Assembly (NCBI RefSeq): GCF_020740795.1
Contig: NC_067305.1
Span: forward strand, 2,728,001 to 2,792,000
Reading direction: 5' to 3'
Source of the DNA: Apus apus
Taxonomy: Eukaryota > Chordata > Aves > Apodiformes > Apodidae
DNA length: 64,000 nucleotides
Shown in pieces: positions 33,346 to 45,447 of this stretch. Made by a program: the position numbers and the translations under genes. The first letter of the stretch is position 1. The number at the start of each line of letters is the position of its first letter. The notes under the pieces were generated by a model that worked only from the letters and a program-made list of their open reading frames with translations, was not told where the DNA came from and searched no databases.

Positions 33346-36300
33346 TCAGCCATCCCAAAGCAGAGCATTCCTTTGGGATTCCCAGATGGGTGAGCTGGAA
33401 TCATGCAGATCTCAGCTCAGCCCCACGTGCTGCCCATCTGCAAGTACCTGCTCATCTGCTCCTCCAGCTCCCGAGCTTTATGGGCAATGGAAAAAAAACC
33501 CAAACCCAAACCCAAACAATACTATGAATATTTTCCTGATTGGAATTTCAGGGGAAGGCCTGTTGTTCCTTGGAGATACCAAGCTTTGGAGCCACGCACA
33601 GGGAGAGAGGCAGGATTTGATACAAGTATTTGCTTTAGTTCTGCTCTAAGGCAGAACATTCACCCAACTGCATTTCTGTTCACATCAAAACAAAAATCAA
33701 AAACTATCTATTCTTCCAAAGAACAAAACACTTCCTTTCTGGCCTCTGGTTAAAACACAACTAATGCCTTTTCAGGACAAATTATTAAATCCAGACTGAG
33801 CCAAAAAAATGTTGAATGAAATGGAAAATAGTTAAGAAGGTTTTCTTTACTATAAAAACTGTGGCATAGAGTGTGGTGGATCAAGTTGATTGATAGTGTG
33901 CATCTGCTAGAAGAGAAAGGGGGAAAAAATCTGCTATTCCCTGCATTCCTTTTATTATTTTCAGTCACTTTTGAGAACGTTGAGGATTCTCAGTAATGAA
34001 TCTATTAAATGTAAAAACCACAGTTCCTTTTTCTGTAGCCAGGGGAGAAAATGCCACTTAAAGCCCATAGAGAATGTGATGGCTAAACAGCATTTTTATT
34101 TCTTCTGAATTCAGTGATTGCTCTTCTGGTTTTCCTATTTATCTGAGCTCCAAGCCAACTAAACCTGAAGAAAAGTTCCAGAAACCAAGTAACTATTTGT
34201 ATCTGTAAATCTGCTTTTCCAAGTATGCAAAAAATGCACAAAACCAAACGAATGAAAAAGCAAAAACTTGGGTTTGAATTTGGATCCCAGCAGGTCAATG
34301 TTATGGATGGAAAAGAATTCATTTCTTAAAAAAATTAAGCTACAGCCTTCCCTTTACTGTCTGTGAAATACCCAGTATCAGGAGATTTCTATTTTAAAAA
34401 ATAATTAGTAGCTGTATCAGGAACTTGAGGATGGAAATGTGTGATTCCATGTGTGATTCCCTGGTTATTTTACCCCCTGTTCAGCCCAAGATCTGCTGAA
34501 CAGAAAGAAAACTTGGAGCTCAAACTGCCCAACTGAGCATCTTGCCTCTTGGGTGTACTAAATATATTTAATAATTCTAGCAGGTTCACCTAGGAAAATC
34601 AACTTTTTTCTGCCCTTATATCTTAATTTGAAGGGAAGGCCATGAAGTGCATCCTCCAGACATCAAAAATCTGATTTATCGTTGATTCCTGGACTTCCAG
34701 GCAGTCATTTTCCTGGTGGATTTTTATGCCCCACGTTTAAATCCACTTTGAGAAGAAGTTGGTTTTGCAAATGGGAAATGGAGGGGCAGTGGAATGACCC
34801 AGTAAAGGTAATAAGACCCACCAAGCTTTACTGGAAAGCTTAAATATAAGTAACTGGGAGAAACTTTATCCCAGAGGCAGAATAATTGATTATTCTTAAT
34901 CAAAACAACAAAGCCCACATTGAAGATGTTTCCCTTTCCCCCATTTATGTCCCAATATTATATTCTATTTGAAAAGTTCTGCCAGAAAAAATTAAAAAGG
35001 ATGCAATCAAGGAAATGGAAAAGTTTAAAGAAGATCATAGGATGAGCATGTAAGCTTTGAAAAGCAAATTCAATCAAATCATTTGTCTTCAAATGAGCAA
35101 GTGATTGACAGAGGCAGCAAGAATTTTAGGAGTTTGAAAGCTACACGGGTGTGATTGTGTGATTATTCTGGATTAAACAAGGGCATCCACTGGTTGCTGG
35201 TGTAGGGTAACTCATGTTTTATGTTCTCACCTTCAAAAATTAAAGATATGTAAATACAAGACCTAAATACCCCACGAGAGCCAAGACTGCACCAGTCCCA
35301 CCCCTGGTTGCTCTTTAAAAAGAAAAATAAAGGGGAGGGGGGGGTCCTTGTCACTTGAAATGGTGACATTTTCTTCTGATGTGAAAACATGGAGCAGATT
35401 GGCCTGTGGTTCCAGCACAAGTGACCCTGGGCCTGGGGAGGACAGGATGGAATCCACCAGTATCCAAAGGGATCTGGGAGCTGCCTGGTGCTGAGCCATG
35501 TGCTTGGTCATCCCGTGGAGCCAGGACCAGAGCACTAGAGCAAAATAAACCAAATAGTTCCCTGGGACAGACTCCCTGCTCTGGCTCTGATCAGTCATTA
35601 GATGTTTTGAGGTCTGAGCTCCCAAATGTTGTTTGTTTGGAGTGTTCAGGAGCCGATGGTTTATCTCCAAACACACCGTGGAAAAATACTTGCAGTTCCT
35701 CCTCCTGGCAGAGCTCACGGGCTGCAGCACCAACCCAGCACCCTGAGCACCCTGTTCCCACCTGGGGGCTCTGGCTTCAGCCCCCCTCCTTTCCCAAGGT
35801 CTGTTTTTGGGTGCTGGTGCAGGGGATGCTGCTGCTTTCCCTCCTCGGCACTCGCAGGCGGGAGGAAGCTGTGTGAGATCCTCCTGCTGCCTCCTCCTTC
35901 TCTCCCCCCTCTCCCTGCAAACTTGAATGCAAAAAAAAAACCAACACAACCCAACATAAATTCTGAAAAGCTGCTCTTATCTCTGTTTTCCCAGCGTTTT
36001 GGAGCTGGTTTAGGCAGGAGAGATTAACAAAGGCAAGGTTATTTACATGGAGGCGACGTGGCTTATGAATGAAACGGTGACAAGTGGAGTTTTTATCACC
36101 CCTCAAGGCTTTTGATGTTACTACCTGTCCTTCTCAAATGCATTCAGCATCTGACAGCCCTCTGAGACCAGAGCTTGAAAAATACCTCACCTAGAGGAGT
36201 ATCGTGGCTTTTTTAGGAGTGGGAAAATTAAAGTGCAGGGAAGGGGAAGCATTCTGTTCAAGGTCACAGAGCAGGCTGGTGGCAGAACCAGAAATAGCAC

Positions 36301-36521
36301 CCAGAAGTTATTAGTTTTTTCTGTATTTCCTTTCCTGTCACTGCTGTTTGCTTGGATACCGAGTGAGCTGGGTGTAAACAGAGGGTTTCCAGCACCAGGC
36401 AGCCTCCTTATCTGCCTGATATATCCAGTGATGATGCAACCTGGCACCCAGATTTCTCCCCTGCCTCCGTCGTGCTGCATGGGACTTCACCAGCCCTGTT
36501 GAGCAACCTGAGTTTTAAACT

Positions 36522-36880
36522 TCATAGAATCCCAGACTGGTTTGGATTGGAAGGGAACTTAAAGATCATCTAGATCCAACCCCCCTGCATGGGCAGGGAC
36601 ACCTCCCACCAGCCCAGGCTGCTCCAAGCCCCATCCAACCTGCCCTTCAACACTGCCAGGGATGGGGCAGTCACAGCTTCCCTGGGCAACCTGTTCCTGT
36701 GCCTTCCTGCCCTCATGGTGAGGAATCTCTTCCTAATATCTCACTTAAATCCCCCCTCTTCCAATTTAAAACCATTACTCCTTGTCCTGTCTCTGCACTC
36801 CCTGCTGAAGAGTCTCTCCCCATCTTTCCTGTAGGTATTGGGAGGTGCTCTAAGGTCTCCCTGAAACCTCTTCACCTTGT
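36522..36880 (-). mobile_element. CR1 LINE, mixed-variant 3' fragment
   Basis: Begins CATAGAATCCCAGACTGG. The 3' part matches the common subfamily; the rest resembles the variant at 12100-12400 and lacks the G-rich block. Confidence 0.88.
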
Positions 36881-38429
36881 CTCTCTACCTGTGTCAGTAA
36901 CACTAACTAACCCCCATATTATCCTTTATCCATGGTCAGGCCCCCCCTGGAAAAAATAATGGGCCTGTCTTTTTGCTCTCCTTAACCCAGTGAGGAGCTG
37001 GGAAAGCCAAGTGTGGCTGCTGATCCTCTGTGACCCACCAGTGGCTTTGTTGACTACTAATTAGATTCTCAGTTTGTGCAGACTCCCCAGTACCAGGGGG
37101 GGCTGCCAAGCTGTCAGGCTTTCACCAGCTGTCAGAAGCCACAAGACACCTTTTAATAGCTTCTGTCAGTCCCTCCTGCTGCAGCTCTTTCTTTCTTTCA
37201 CTGCCTTCTTCCCAGGCAGGGGTGGGTGGGAAGCAAACGTGGCTGGGCTGAACCTCTTGTCCTTAGAGCAGATCTAAGAGGAAGGCAACAGATCTTGGAG
37301 CTGTGGGTAACAGGAGGGCTGGTTTTGGAGCCACCCAGTCTCTGTTGGGAGAGGATGCTCAGAACACTCAAACTTCCTCCTCTGTGGGAAGTGAAGAATG
37401 GGATGGAAGGAGAGCAGTGAGTCCTTTCATGGCCATTTGCTGAACTGCCAAGGAGCTGCACCAGCTGAGCTCCAGCATCCCACGTGCATCAAGGAGCTAC
37501 AAGTTCCTTCCTTTGCACACACAGCTCTCAAGAAGGGGGAAGAGCAGGACTTGGGATGCCACCAAGCCCTGGCTTGGCTGCTGGTTCCCTTGGTGCTCCC
37601 AGGGTGTCAGCAGAGCTTTCTAAGCACCTTGAGATGGTTTCTCAGAGTGCAGGAATCCTGGGGATGCTGTCAGCTTTTCATCAGCCCAAATGAATGCTGG
37701 CAGATGGCACACACAGAGCTGTCATCCCAGCTCTCAGGAAGCACAGGATGGCTTTAGTGGGAAATAAATGATTCTTTATCCAGGATGTTTCACTGATAAA
37801 CAAAATAATAAATTGCCTTGTACATGTGCCTTGGTGCCCAGTACTTCTCTGTCTGTCTGCCTTGTCTGGAAGTACCAGCTGCAGATTTCACCAGGGTCTT
37901 TGTCTCTGGCTTGGTTGTCATCACTAACAGAGCCTGCAGTTTGTAACAAACCTGAACATAGTGTTGGTGATTTATTTTGCCAGCAAACAATCCACCTTCC
38001 ACCCTGCCTGCCTCTCTCTGGTCTCCTTTGGGAAACCAGATGACAACATTTATCAGCAGAGACAAGTAGGTGATCATTTTGAGACAGCATCACTTCCGAG
38101 TGTCCTTTTCTGCCCTTAAAAAGAGACCTTCTGGTGACCTGGAATGCCAAGATCTGACCCTGCCAGAACCATTCTCTAGTAGATCATTCAAATACAACTG
38201 GCAACTGATTCACCTTCCTCCTGTAACCTCACCACGCTCTGTTTTTTCTACTCAGAAAGCCCTAGAAAGCTGTGAACCAGAGCCCAGGGCACCAATAACA
38301 GGCAATTAAACATCCTTGCAAGAATTAGGGGAATGTGTACACAGAAGGTGATCCCTCTCTTCTGCCTGAGCATCTTCATGTGAGCTTTATAAACCTTCCT
38401 CCTTTGCCAACAGCCCCGGCCAAAATGGT

Positions 38430-38953
38430 GGATGAGAAGCTCAACATGAGCCAGCAACGTGTCCTTGCAGCCCAGAAACCAACTGTGTCCTGGGCTGTGT
38501 CACCAGCAGAGTGACCAGCATGGCCAGGGAGGGGGTTCAACCCATTTACTCTGCTCTGGGGAGACCCCACCTGGAGCACTGGGTCCAGTTCTGGAGCCTC
38601 TGGCATAAGAAGGACATGGAGCTCCTGGAGAGAGGCCAGAGGAGGCCCTGGAGGTGATCCCAGGGCTGGAGCAGCTCTGCTCTGGAGACAGGCTGGGAGA
38701 GTTGGGGTGTTCAGAGTCCTTGCTGCAGGGCAGGCTCAGCCCTGCTCTCCTGCCACCAGCTGTCCCCAGGATGACCCTGCAGGTCCCTTGGGATGCTTGT
38801 GGCTGCCCCATCCCTGTAGGTGTTGAAGGGCAGGTTGGATGGGGCTTGTGCAGCCTGGGCTGGTGGGAGGTGTCCCTGCCCATGCGGGGGGGTTGGAGCC
38901 TGATGGTCTTTAAGATCTCTTCCAATCTTCACCATCCTGTGACTTTCTGATTC
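38430..38953 (+). mobile_element. CR1 LINE with ORF2-end remnant and deletion
   Basis: Starts with AGCTCAACATGAGCCAGCAA and passes through GAGACCCCACCTGGAGCACT to a 3' end at TCCAATCTTCACCATCCTG. The middle (about 38715-38795) is replaced or rearranged and the G-rich block is missing. Confidence 0.88.
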
Positions 38954-39665
38954 CCAGGGTGGCTGAGGGATGCTGGGTGGGTGGTGGGACAGGGATCTGA
39001 GTGACTGGAAGATGTTGGGGGCGTCAGCCCTGGAGGGTGGGAGCAGGACAGAAGGGTGATGGTGTGTCCCTGTTTGGGGACCTTGGCATGGTCAGGGATG
39101 GGGCATTGGAGGTGGTGCTTTCTGGGGGTGGTTTTGCAGATTTTGAAGTGATGGTCAATCCCTGTTCTTCTGCTGTTCATGTTTGATTGTCAGGTGTGAG
39201 TACAAACCCATACTGGCCACCCCACTTCCCAGATGCAAGCACCAGCTGAGCTCCAGGCACGTGCTTAGATCTGATTAATTATTTTTTGTGCAGGAGCTAA
39301 AGATGATAAGGCAGAGGGGGAGTAAAAATGAGTTTTAAATATGCCCTTACTCTTCCAGATCTGAAGTTATCCTCACGATGACACAATCATTTTCCAACTC
39401 TACTTTTCAGTTATATTTAGAAACACATTTTCTGTTCCTTCCCCTCTCCTACTCTGTGGAACAATTGTGCAACTTAAGTTTTTCTTCATATAATAATACT
39501 GTCTTAAAATTAGCTCCAAGACTCAAAAAGACTCCCCTGTGTAGGAAGGTAACTGCCTTCCTTCCTACCACTTCCCCTGGATCTTCCATTGGGATTTGGT
39601 TCCTGTCAGAGGCGGGTTCCTCGGTTCCTTAGGGTGTTGGGCTGATGTCCCTCTGCTCTCCCCAG

Positions 39666-39778
39666 CAGTGAGCATGCAGAGTTCAGAGGGTGGATCCGAC
39701 TCAGCAGCTTCTGTGGCTCTTCACCCTTCTGCCCCAGCCCAAGCTCCAGTGGTGCAACCAGTGCCAGCATCTCAGCAG
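39666..39778 (+). CDS. RFX2: RFX2 coding exon 1 (start codon exon)
   Basis: A pyrimidine tract and AG at 39664-39665 precede the exon, although an AG three bases later could also serve. The ATG at 39674 has A at -3 and opens MQSSEGGSDSAASVALHPS, the recognisable RFX2 N-terminus. Coding part is 105 nt (residues 1-35), ending Q-Q in phase 0 before donor GTAACG. This P/Q/A-rich segment begins the N-terminal activation region. The 5' untranslated part in this exon is only about eight bases. Confidence 0.93.
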
Positions 39779-40034
39779 GTAACGTATGCACAGCTTGCCA
39801 TGGAGAAGAGCCCTGCTTTCTGGGCAGATGTGTTGTAATCTAGGGTTCCTCTGTGAGGGACAGGGTTGTTCATTAGATGGTTGAGGGGAGAACCTGTTGC
39901 TGGGCTTGGTGTTCATAAAGGCCATGGATATTTCATGTCTTAGCCCTTGGAATAAAGCAAGATTTCAAACATGGGATTTAGAGTTTAGCTTAGCTACCCA
40001 AGGAAGTCGCTTCAGGCCAGTTTGGTGTTTGCTT

Positions 40035-40415
40035 CAGTTGGGGTGTTCAGCCTGGAGAAGAGAAGACTCCAGGGAGAGCTTAGAGCACCTTCCAGTGCCT
40101 GAAGGGGCTCCAGGAAAGCTGGGGAAGGGCTTGGGACAAGGGCAGGGAGGGAGAGGACAAGGGGGGATGGATGAAAACTGGCAGAGGGAGATTGAGGTGA
40201 GACATGAGGAGGGAATTGTGGAGTGTGAGGGTGGTGAGAGCCTGGCCCAGGTTGCCCAGGGAAGCTGTGGCTGCCCCATCCCTGGCAGTGTTGAAGGGCA
40301 GGTTGGATGGGGCTCGTGCAGCCTGGTCTGGTGTTCCTGCTCATAGCAGGGAGGTTGGATCTAGATGATCTTTAAGGTCTCTTCCAACCTTCACCAGTCT
40401 ATGATTCCATAATTC
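40035..40415 (+). mobile_element. CR1 LINE, 3' fragment in RFX2 intron
   Basis: From TTGGGGTGTTCAGCCTGG to CAGTCTATGATTCCATAATT, with the G-rich block. It lies about 260 bases after the start-codon exon. Confidence 0.92.
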
Positions 40416-40639
40416 TCTATCCTGTTGTTGTTATTTGGTGTGTCAATAAAAGCAAGAGAAAATGAAAGTGTTGAAAGGCATCTCTGCAAATGGGGCACCC
40501 AGCTGGGCAGAGGAGAGCTGGAGGAAGCACCAGTGTGAGGAGAGGATGGAGGAGGAGCCACATTCTGGTCTCTTCCTTTGGCAGGTGGATCCTGACATTT
40601 TAAACTGGGGAGGGGGGATTCAGGATTCTTGTCCATGGA

Positions 40640-40706
40640 TTCAGGGAGGTTGGATCTAGATGAGCTTGAAGGTCCCTTCCAACCAAAGCCTTTCTATCAC
40701 TCTATG
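40640..40706 (+). mobile_element. CR1 terminal fragment
   Basis: Only the last 65 bases, from GGAGGTTGGATCTAGATGAG to CTTTCTATCACTCTATGG. Confidence 0.8.
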
Positions 40707-41610
40707 GATATGATGCACTTGGGAGGTCTCCTGGCTGGGAGGAATGGTAGGTTCAGCTGATGAATGAAACCTGCAAAATGGGAAGGGTTAAGTACAGCTG
40801 GTTCCTTTTTATGCCTTTTGGGGAACTATCAAGAGGAGTTTCTGTCGCAGGAAGCCGGAGGGATAAGAGGATGGGTGGGTGTAACTTGGCTACACCCACT
40901 TCTCTCCAATTCCCAAGTGAGCAGAAGTCACTGCCATTGGATGCTGGTGAAAAGGAACAATTAAAAATTGAGGCAGGAGCATTGGATTGACCAGGAGACG
41001 TGGACATTCCCATCGTGTGGTCCGGGGTGTGTTTGGCCAGCTCTCGGTCACCCTTCAGCCTTCCCATCTCCCATGCTCTGGGTTTCTTGTTGCTGTTGTG
41101 ATACCGTGGATACCCCTGATCAGCAGCCTCAAGTATCTTCAGGATCATCAGTCATTTGTATGAATTTGTGACACCTTGTTAAAGAAGCTGAGAAAACCCA
41201 TCCCTTTGGATGATGAAATTACCCATCCGGGCTTTGCTGGTGCTGTTGTCATGACACGTCGTGTTGAGTGGAACTCTGTGGATTAAGGATGACCCAGAAG
41301 ACTGTGGAAGATTGAGGAGGAGGAGCATCCAGAGCCATCCCTTCTCAGCAGCAGGACAAAGGCAAAACTGAGGATGAACTACTGGCAGCATGGCTGGTGT
41401 GAGGCTGAAGGCTTTGGTGGTGTTGATCACTGGTCTACCTTCCAGTGTGAGAGGAGGCTGTATGAACAGGATGGCTTCATCTTACAGGTTGGAGATGATT
41501 CATTAATTTGGTTGAGAGGTAACAGGAGGAACTTTGCAGGTGGGGACAAATTCCACAAGTAGCTGAGCTGCTCAGCTGTGCCTGAGGAGATGTGTTCTTT
41601 GTTGAGAGCA

Positions 41611-41672
41611 ACCACAGAATCGTTCAGGTTGGAAAAGACCTGTAAGATCATCCAGTCCAACCTCAGTGACAG
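41611..41672 (-). mobile_element. CR1 terminal fragment
   Basis: ACAGAATCGTTCAGGTTGG and GATCATCCAGTCCAACC match the reverse-complement CR1 3' end. Confidence 0.75.
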
Positions 41673-42626
41673 AGAATGGGTAAAAGGCAGGAGAGACTTT
41701 AGTTGAGGTGACAATGTCAAGGCCAGACTTGAAAAAGGGCTTTGAATGTTCCCCTGGTGCCCTGGTTGCAGCTTCTTTTGGAGAGAAAATGGACAAAGTG
41801 TCCGTGTCCTCATCCCCAGCTCAGCTGAAGGATCTCCAGTGTGTCCAGACTTACTGAAGGTCAGCCTGGGGGCTGGTGATGCAGACACTGCCTAAAAATC
41901 TGGACAATTGGCATATTCCTGGAATCCAGCTGGAATAGAATTAATTGTTGGCTGGTTACAAAGGGCAGTTGGGAGGGTGTCAGGGGGTTAAAAAGCATGA
42001 ACAGATACGTGGAAGGTAGGCAGGGATTGTCAAGGTGTCTCCTAGGATTCATGTGAGGTTGTTTTGCAGCTTTTTGTGGGGTTGGCCCAATCTGCTGGGT
42101 ATTTTTAAAGCCTCAGAGGGTGACAGTCTCCACAGGGAGTGACTATCTCCTTGGAGAAGGTCCTCATCAGTTTAAAAGGCCATACTGATGTTTGGCTTGA
42201 ATGTGATATCAGGTCCCTGGCCCTGTTCCCATGGGCCCTGCTGGATCTCTTCTTCCCATCCACCACGTCCCCATTGCTTGTTTTGCTGGATCTGCAAGGT
42301 GCTGAGCACTCTACAAGGTGTGTGTCCACCCTCAAACTGGATGCTGAGCATAACACCCAGAGCTGGGAGATGATGGAAACGAGAGGGAAGAAGTAGAGCA
42401 GAGGCTGAGCACTGCAAGGCAACACAAAGTGTTTCTGTGCCCTTGGTGGCCCTGAAGGGAGAGCAGAACCATCTCAGCTTTGGGGCTGGTAGAAACCAGA
42501 AGGGTTGAGACATGTTGGAGAGAGTGGAGAGTCACAGGAGGCAGAGCATGGTCTGGTGTGGCAGCTGGTAGAGAGGAGACTTTGCAGCCCTAGGAGGAAA
42601 ATGGGAATGTCTGAGGAGTGGTTCTT

Positions 42627-42688
42627 GTTGAGCTCCTCCCAAACCTCACGTTGAGCTCCTCCCAAACCTCACGTTGAGCTCCTCCCAT
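42627..42688. repeat. 23-bp tandem repeat, about 2.7 units
   Basis: GTTGAGCTCCTCCCAAACC followed by TCAC is repeated, with units starting at 42627, 42650 and 42673. The units are identical, so the expansion is recent. Confidence 0.9.
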
Positions 42689-42940
42689 CAATCAGCTTTT
42701 TGCTGGCATCTCCTCATGTGGAGACTTAAAGTTGATCCATGGCAGAAAATGTGGATCCAGCTTTTCCCAAGCTGGGGGCACTGATGTCCAGTGCAAATTG
42801 CACGGGGAGGCTGGGGAGCACAGGGAGGCTCAGGGGCACTGCAGCCTGTGGAGCAGGAGGCAGGAGTTCCACGGGGGTTTGAAAGGGGTAACTCAGATGT
42901 GTCACAGACTGGAAGTAACTGTTCCTGTATCTTCTTGCAG

Positions 42941-43030
42941 AGGGTTCTGGTCCAAGCAGCAGGCTCTGCTCCCAAAGGGGCGCAGATGCAGCAGATCTCT
43001 GTTCCCAGAGTGCAGCAGGTTCCACAACAG
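42941..43030 (+). CDS. RFX2: RFX2 coding exon 2
   Basis: The exon is 90 nt in phase 0 (residues 36-65), between acceptor CTTCTTGCAG and donor GTAATA. It encodes RVLVQAAGSAPKGAQMQ followed by QISVPRVQQVPQQ. This block is typical of RFX2 and absent, as far as I recall, from RFX3, so it supports the paralogue call. It is Q-rich and low in acidic residues, part of the activation region. Skipping it would keep the frame. Confidence 0.93.
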
Positions 43031-43996
43031 GTAATATCTCCAGGGTGAGACACCACCCAGGGGCCCCTGTGTCAGCAGGACCCCCCCACCCCCCATGACA
43101 TTTGAAACTGCTCTTCATCAAAGAGTTGTGTGCAATTAGAGAACTGGAGCTGAGTGTGAGAGCAACTTGCTGCAGCTCTGCCTTGCTTAGACTGATGGCA
43201 AAAGAAAACTCAAAGAGATTTGGAGTTTAGAACCTTTCCTGTGGCAGTTCTTCCATCCATTTGAAGATCTGGTGGCTGCTTTTAATTGCCATTGCAAAGA
43301 GGTCCTCCTCTCTCAGGGTTTTTGGAGGGGCAGAGTGGTTGGGATTATTTTTTTCATGACACAAATACATGAATTGGTTGCATGTGGCTTCACAGAAAGG
43401 TGACAGAGCCCTGCAAGTGGGGTTTTTTTACCTCAGCTTTTGCCTTTTGCAGTCCATGTTTCCTAAGAAACCAGGCACGTGTGGACACGCTCCTTGGTGT
43501 GGACAGTGAGTCTGACTCTCTTGACTTTTTCCTCTGGCAATTTTTTTCTATTTGGTTGCTCAGTTTCAGGGAGGAAAAAAATCAACCAAGAAAACTTGAC
43601 AGAGGGCAACTCCCTCCCTCCTAGAGCAATGGAGAAAGGGGGCTGGGGTGGAGGTGGACACTGCCAGCCTCCTGTCTGAAGGAAAGGTTGCAGGATGATC
43701 TCACCCTTATGAGTCAGCAGAGAACCAGCCCTGAGACATGGGTGCAGAGGAAACCCAGCTCCATTGTTTTCCACTGCTGGTGGAGCAGCTCCTTATTTCT
43801 TTCTTAGAATTTGACCTTTTCCAAAAAAAATGCCTCCCTTGGGATTCCTGGGCATGTGGGTGTTTTGGTTCTTTTGTTTTGCTTTTTCAAAGCAAGCCTA
43901 AATGTCAAGGTAAGGTTGAAAGTTGTGGAGGGATGTAATGGGTGATTTAACTCCCTGTTCCTGGGCAGTAACATCTGTTTCTGGTCCTTGTTTCAG

Positions 43997-44076
43997 GTGC
44001 AATCTGTGCAGCATGTCTATCCATCCCAGGTCCAGTATGTGGAAGGAGGAGAAGCTGTTTATACCAATGGAACCAT
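43997..44076 (+). CDS. RFX2: RFX2 coding exon 3
   Basis: The exon is 80 nt, begins after TTTCAG and ends with AT before donor GTAAGA, so the Ile codon is split (phase 2). It encodes VQSVQHVYPSQVQYVEGGEA then VYTNGT (residues 66-92). The HVYPxQVQYVEG segment is shared by vertebrate RFX1-3 and lies in the N-terminal activation region. Confidence 0.94.
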
Positions 44077-44272
44077 GTAAGAGTCTCTTGTTGGCTGTAG
44101 CAGTTCCCTGTTCCCCTCCCAGCTGGGTTGAGCCCTTTGGTCCTCCCAGCTCCTTCCACCTGGTGCTGCTGCTGGAAGGAGGAAGAGGAGGAACAACAAC
44201 AAACCCTTTTTGTGTGTGTGTGGGGGGAGTTTCAGCCAGACTCCAGCCTCCCTGGTCTCCAGGGAATCACAG

Positions 44273-44800
44273 AATCATATCATAGAATGGTTTGGGTTGG
44301 AAGGGACCTTACAGATCATCAACCTAGGGAGGTTTAGATTAGATATCAGCAAACATTTCTTCACTGAAGAGGTGATTAAGCACTGGCACAGGCTGCCCAG
44401 GGAGGTGGCTGAGTCTCCATCCCTGGAAGTGTTTAAGAAACATAGATCAGAGAATCACAGGGGTTGGAAGGGACCTCTGAAGATCATCGAGTCCAACCCC
44501 CATGATGTGGTGCTTGGGAACATGTTTTAAGTACTGGACTTGGTAGAGTTGGGTTAGTGGTTGGTAGAGTTGGGTTATGGTTGGACTCAATGATCTTGAA
44601 GGTCTTTTCCAAACAGAATGATTCTGGGATTCTGTGATCTAATCCCAACCCCCTGCATGGGCAGGGACACCTCCCACCAGCCCAGGCTGCTCCAAGCCCC
44701 ATCCAACCTGCCCTTCAACACTGCCAGGGATGGGGCAGCCACAGCTTCCCTGGGCAACCTGGGCCAGGCTCTCACCACCCTCACAGGGAAGAACTTTTTC
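44273..44800. mobile_element. Mosaic of CR1 fragments in alternating orientation
   Basis: Five pieces can be separated: minus 3' end (44273-44327), plus internal piece (44328-44442), minus 3' end (44449-44505), plus 3' end (44506-44635) and minus 3' region (44636-44800). The orientation flips at each junction. Confidence 0.8.
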
Positions 44801-44939
44801 CTCATGTCCAACCTGAATGTGGAAATCAGAGTGAGAATGGGGTTTGGCTTCTTCAGGAGGGAAAAGAGAAGGGTTGCTAGTTGGAACAAACCTTAGCACT
44901 CACATGGTGATGGGGTATTGGTGAGAGAACAGCTTAAAA

Positions 44940-45150
44940 TCATAGACTCATAGAATGGTTTGGATTGGAAGGGACCCTCAAGATCATCTAGATCCAACCC
45001 CCCTGCATGGGCAGGGACACCTCCCACCAGCCCAGGTTGCTCCAAGCCCCATCCAACCTGCCCTTCAACACTGCCAGGGATGGGGCAGCCACAGCTTCCC
45101 TGGGCAACCTATTCTAGTGTCTCACCACCCTCAGAATTCCCTCCTCTCCA
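44940..45150 (-). mobile_element. CR1 LINE fragment abutting coding exon 4 acceptor
   Basis: Begins CATAGACTCATAGAATGG and ends about 30 bases before the exon at 45180. It is shorter than its relatives, having lost the region after GGGCAACCTATTCTAG. Confidence 0.9.
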
Positions 45151-45179
45151 CCTCCTGACCCTGTTGTCTCCTTTGACAG

Positions 45180-45447
45180 ACGAGCCACCTACTCCTACAA
45201 CACAGAAGCTCAGATTTACGCCCCCAGCAGCGCAGCCTCCTATTTCGAGCCGCAGGGAGGAGGTGGAGCTCAGGTGACTACAGCGACATCCTCTCCTACA
45301 GCCATTCCCTCTCACAACATGGTGGGCATCACCATGGACATTGGGGGAAGTCAGATCCTCTCCGGCTCGGGAGCCTATCTCATTCATGGGGGGATGGAAA
45401 ACACTAGACATTCTCTGTCACATACTTCACGCTCCTCTCCAGCAACG
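45180..45447 (+). CDS. RFX2: RFX2 coding exon 4
   Basis: The exon is 268 nt (residues 92-181), from acceptor TTTGACAG to donor GTATGT, and ends in phase 0. It encodes RATYSYNTEAQIYAPSS, then SYFEPQGGGGAQV, a VGITMDIGG segment and SHTSRSSPAT. The middle is Gly/Ser-rich and poorly ordered. A CR1 fragment ends about 30 bases before the acceptor, so the branch point must lie in a very short stretch or inside the repeat. Reading through the donor gives 26 more codons and a stop that overlaps AATAAA. Confidence 0.94.

Larger units (their letters stand above)
4087..39665 (+). other. RFX2: RFX2 intron 1
   Basis: This intron of about 35.6 kb lies between the probable exon 1 donor and the acceptor of the start-codon exon. 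Apart from the repeats and the second island listed separately, I recognise nothing in its longer stretches: 4744-5969, 6662-7799, 8067-9605, 9880-11849, 12471-14439, 15661-16845, 17355-19451, 21251-22462, 23046-24488, 25081-25687, 27599-31984, 33341-36521, 36881-38429 and 38954-39665. Open frames there are short, show no family resemblance and lack splice or codon support. Confidence 0.6.
39779..42940 (+). other. RFX2: RFX2 intron between coding exons 1 and 2
   Basis: Apart from CR1 pieces and the 23-bp repeat, the stretches 40706-41610 and 41673-42626 hold nothing I recognise; open frames are short. Confidence 0.7.

Noticed and set aside
33498..33518. AAACCC-type hexamer repeat resembling a telomeric unit
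   Set aside because: Only about three units and the hexamer is not the vertebrate telomere repeat; a simple A/C-rich microsatellite.
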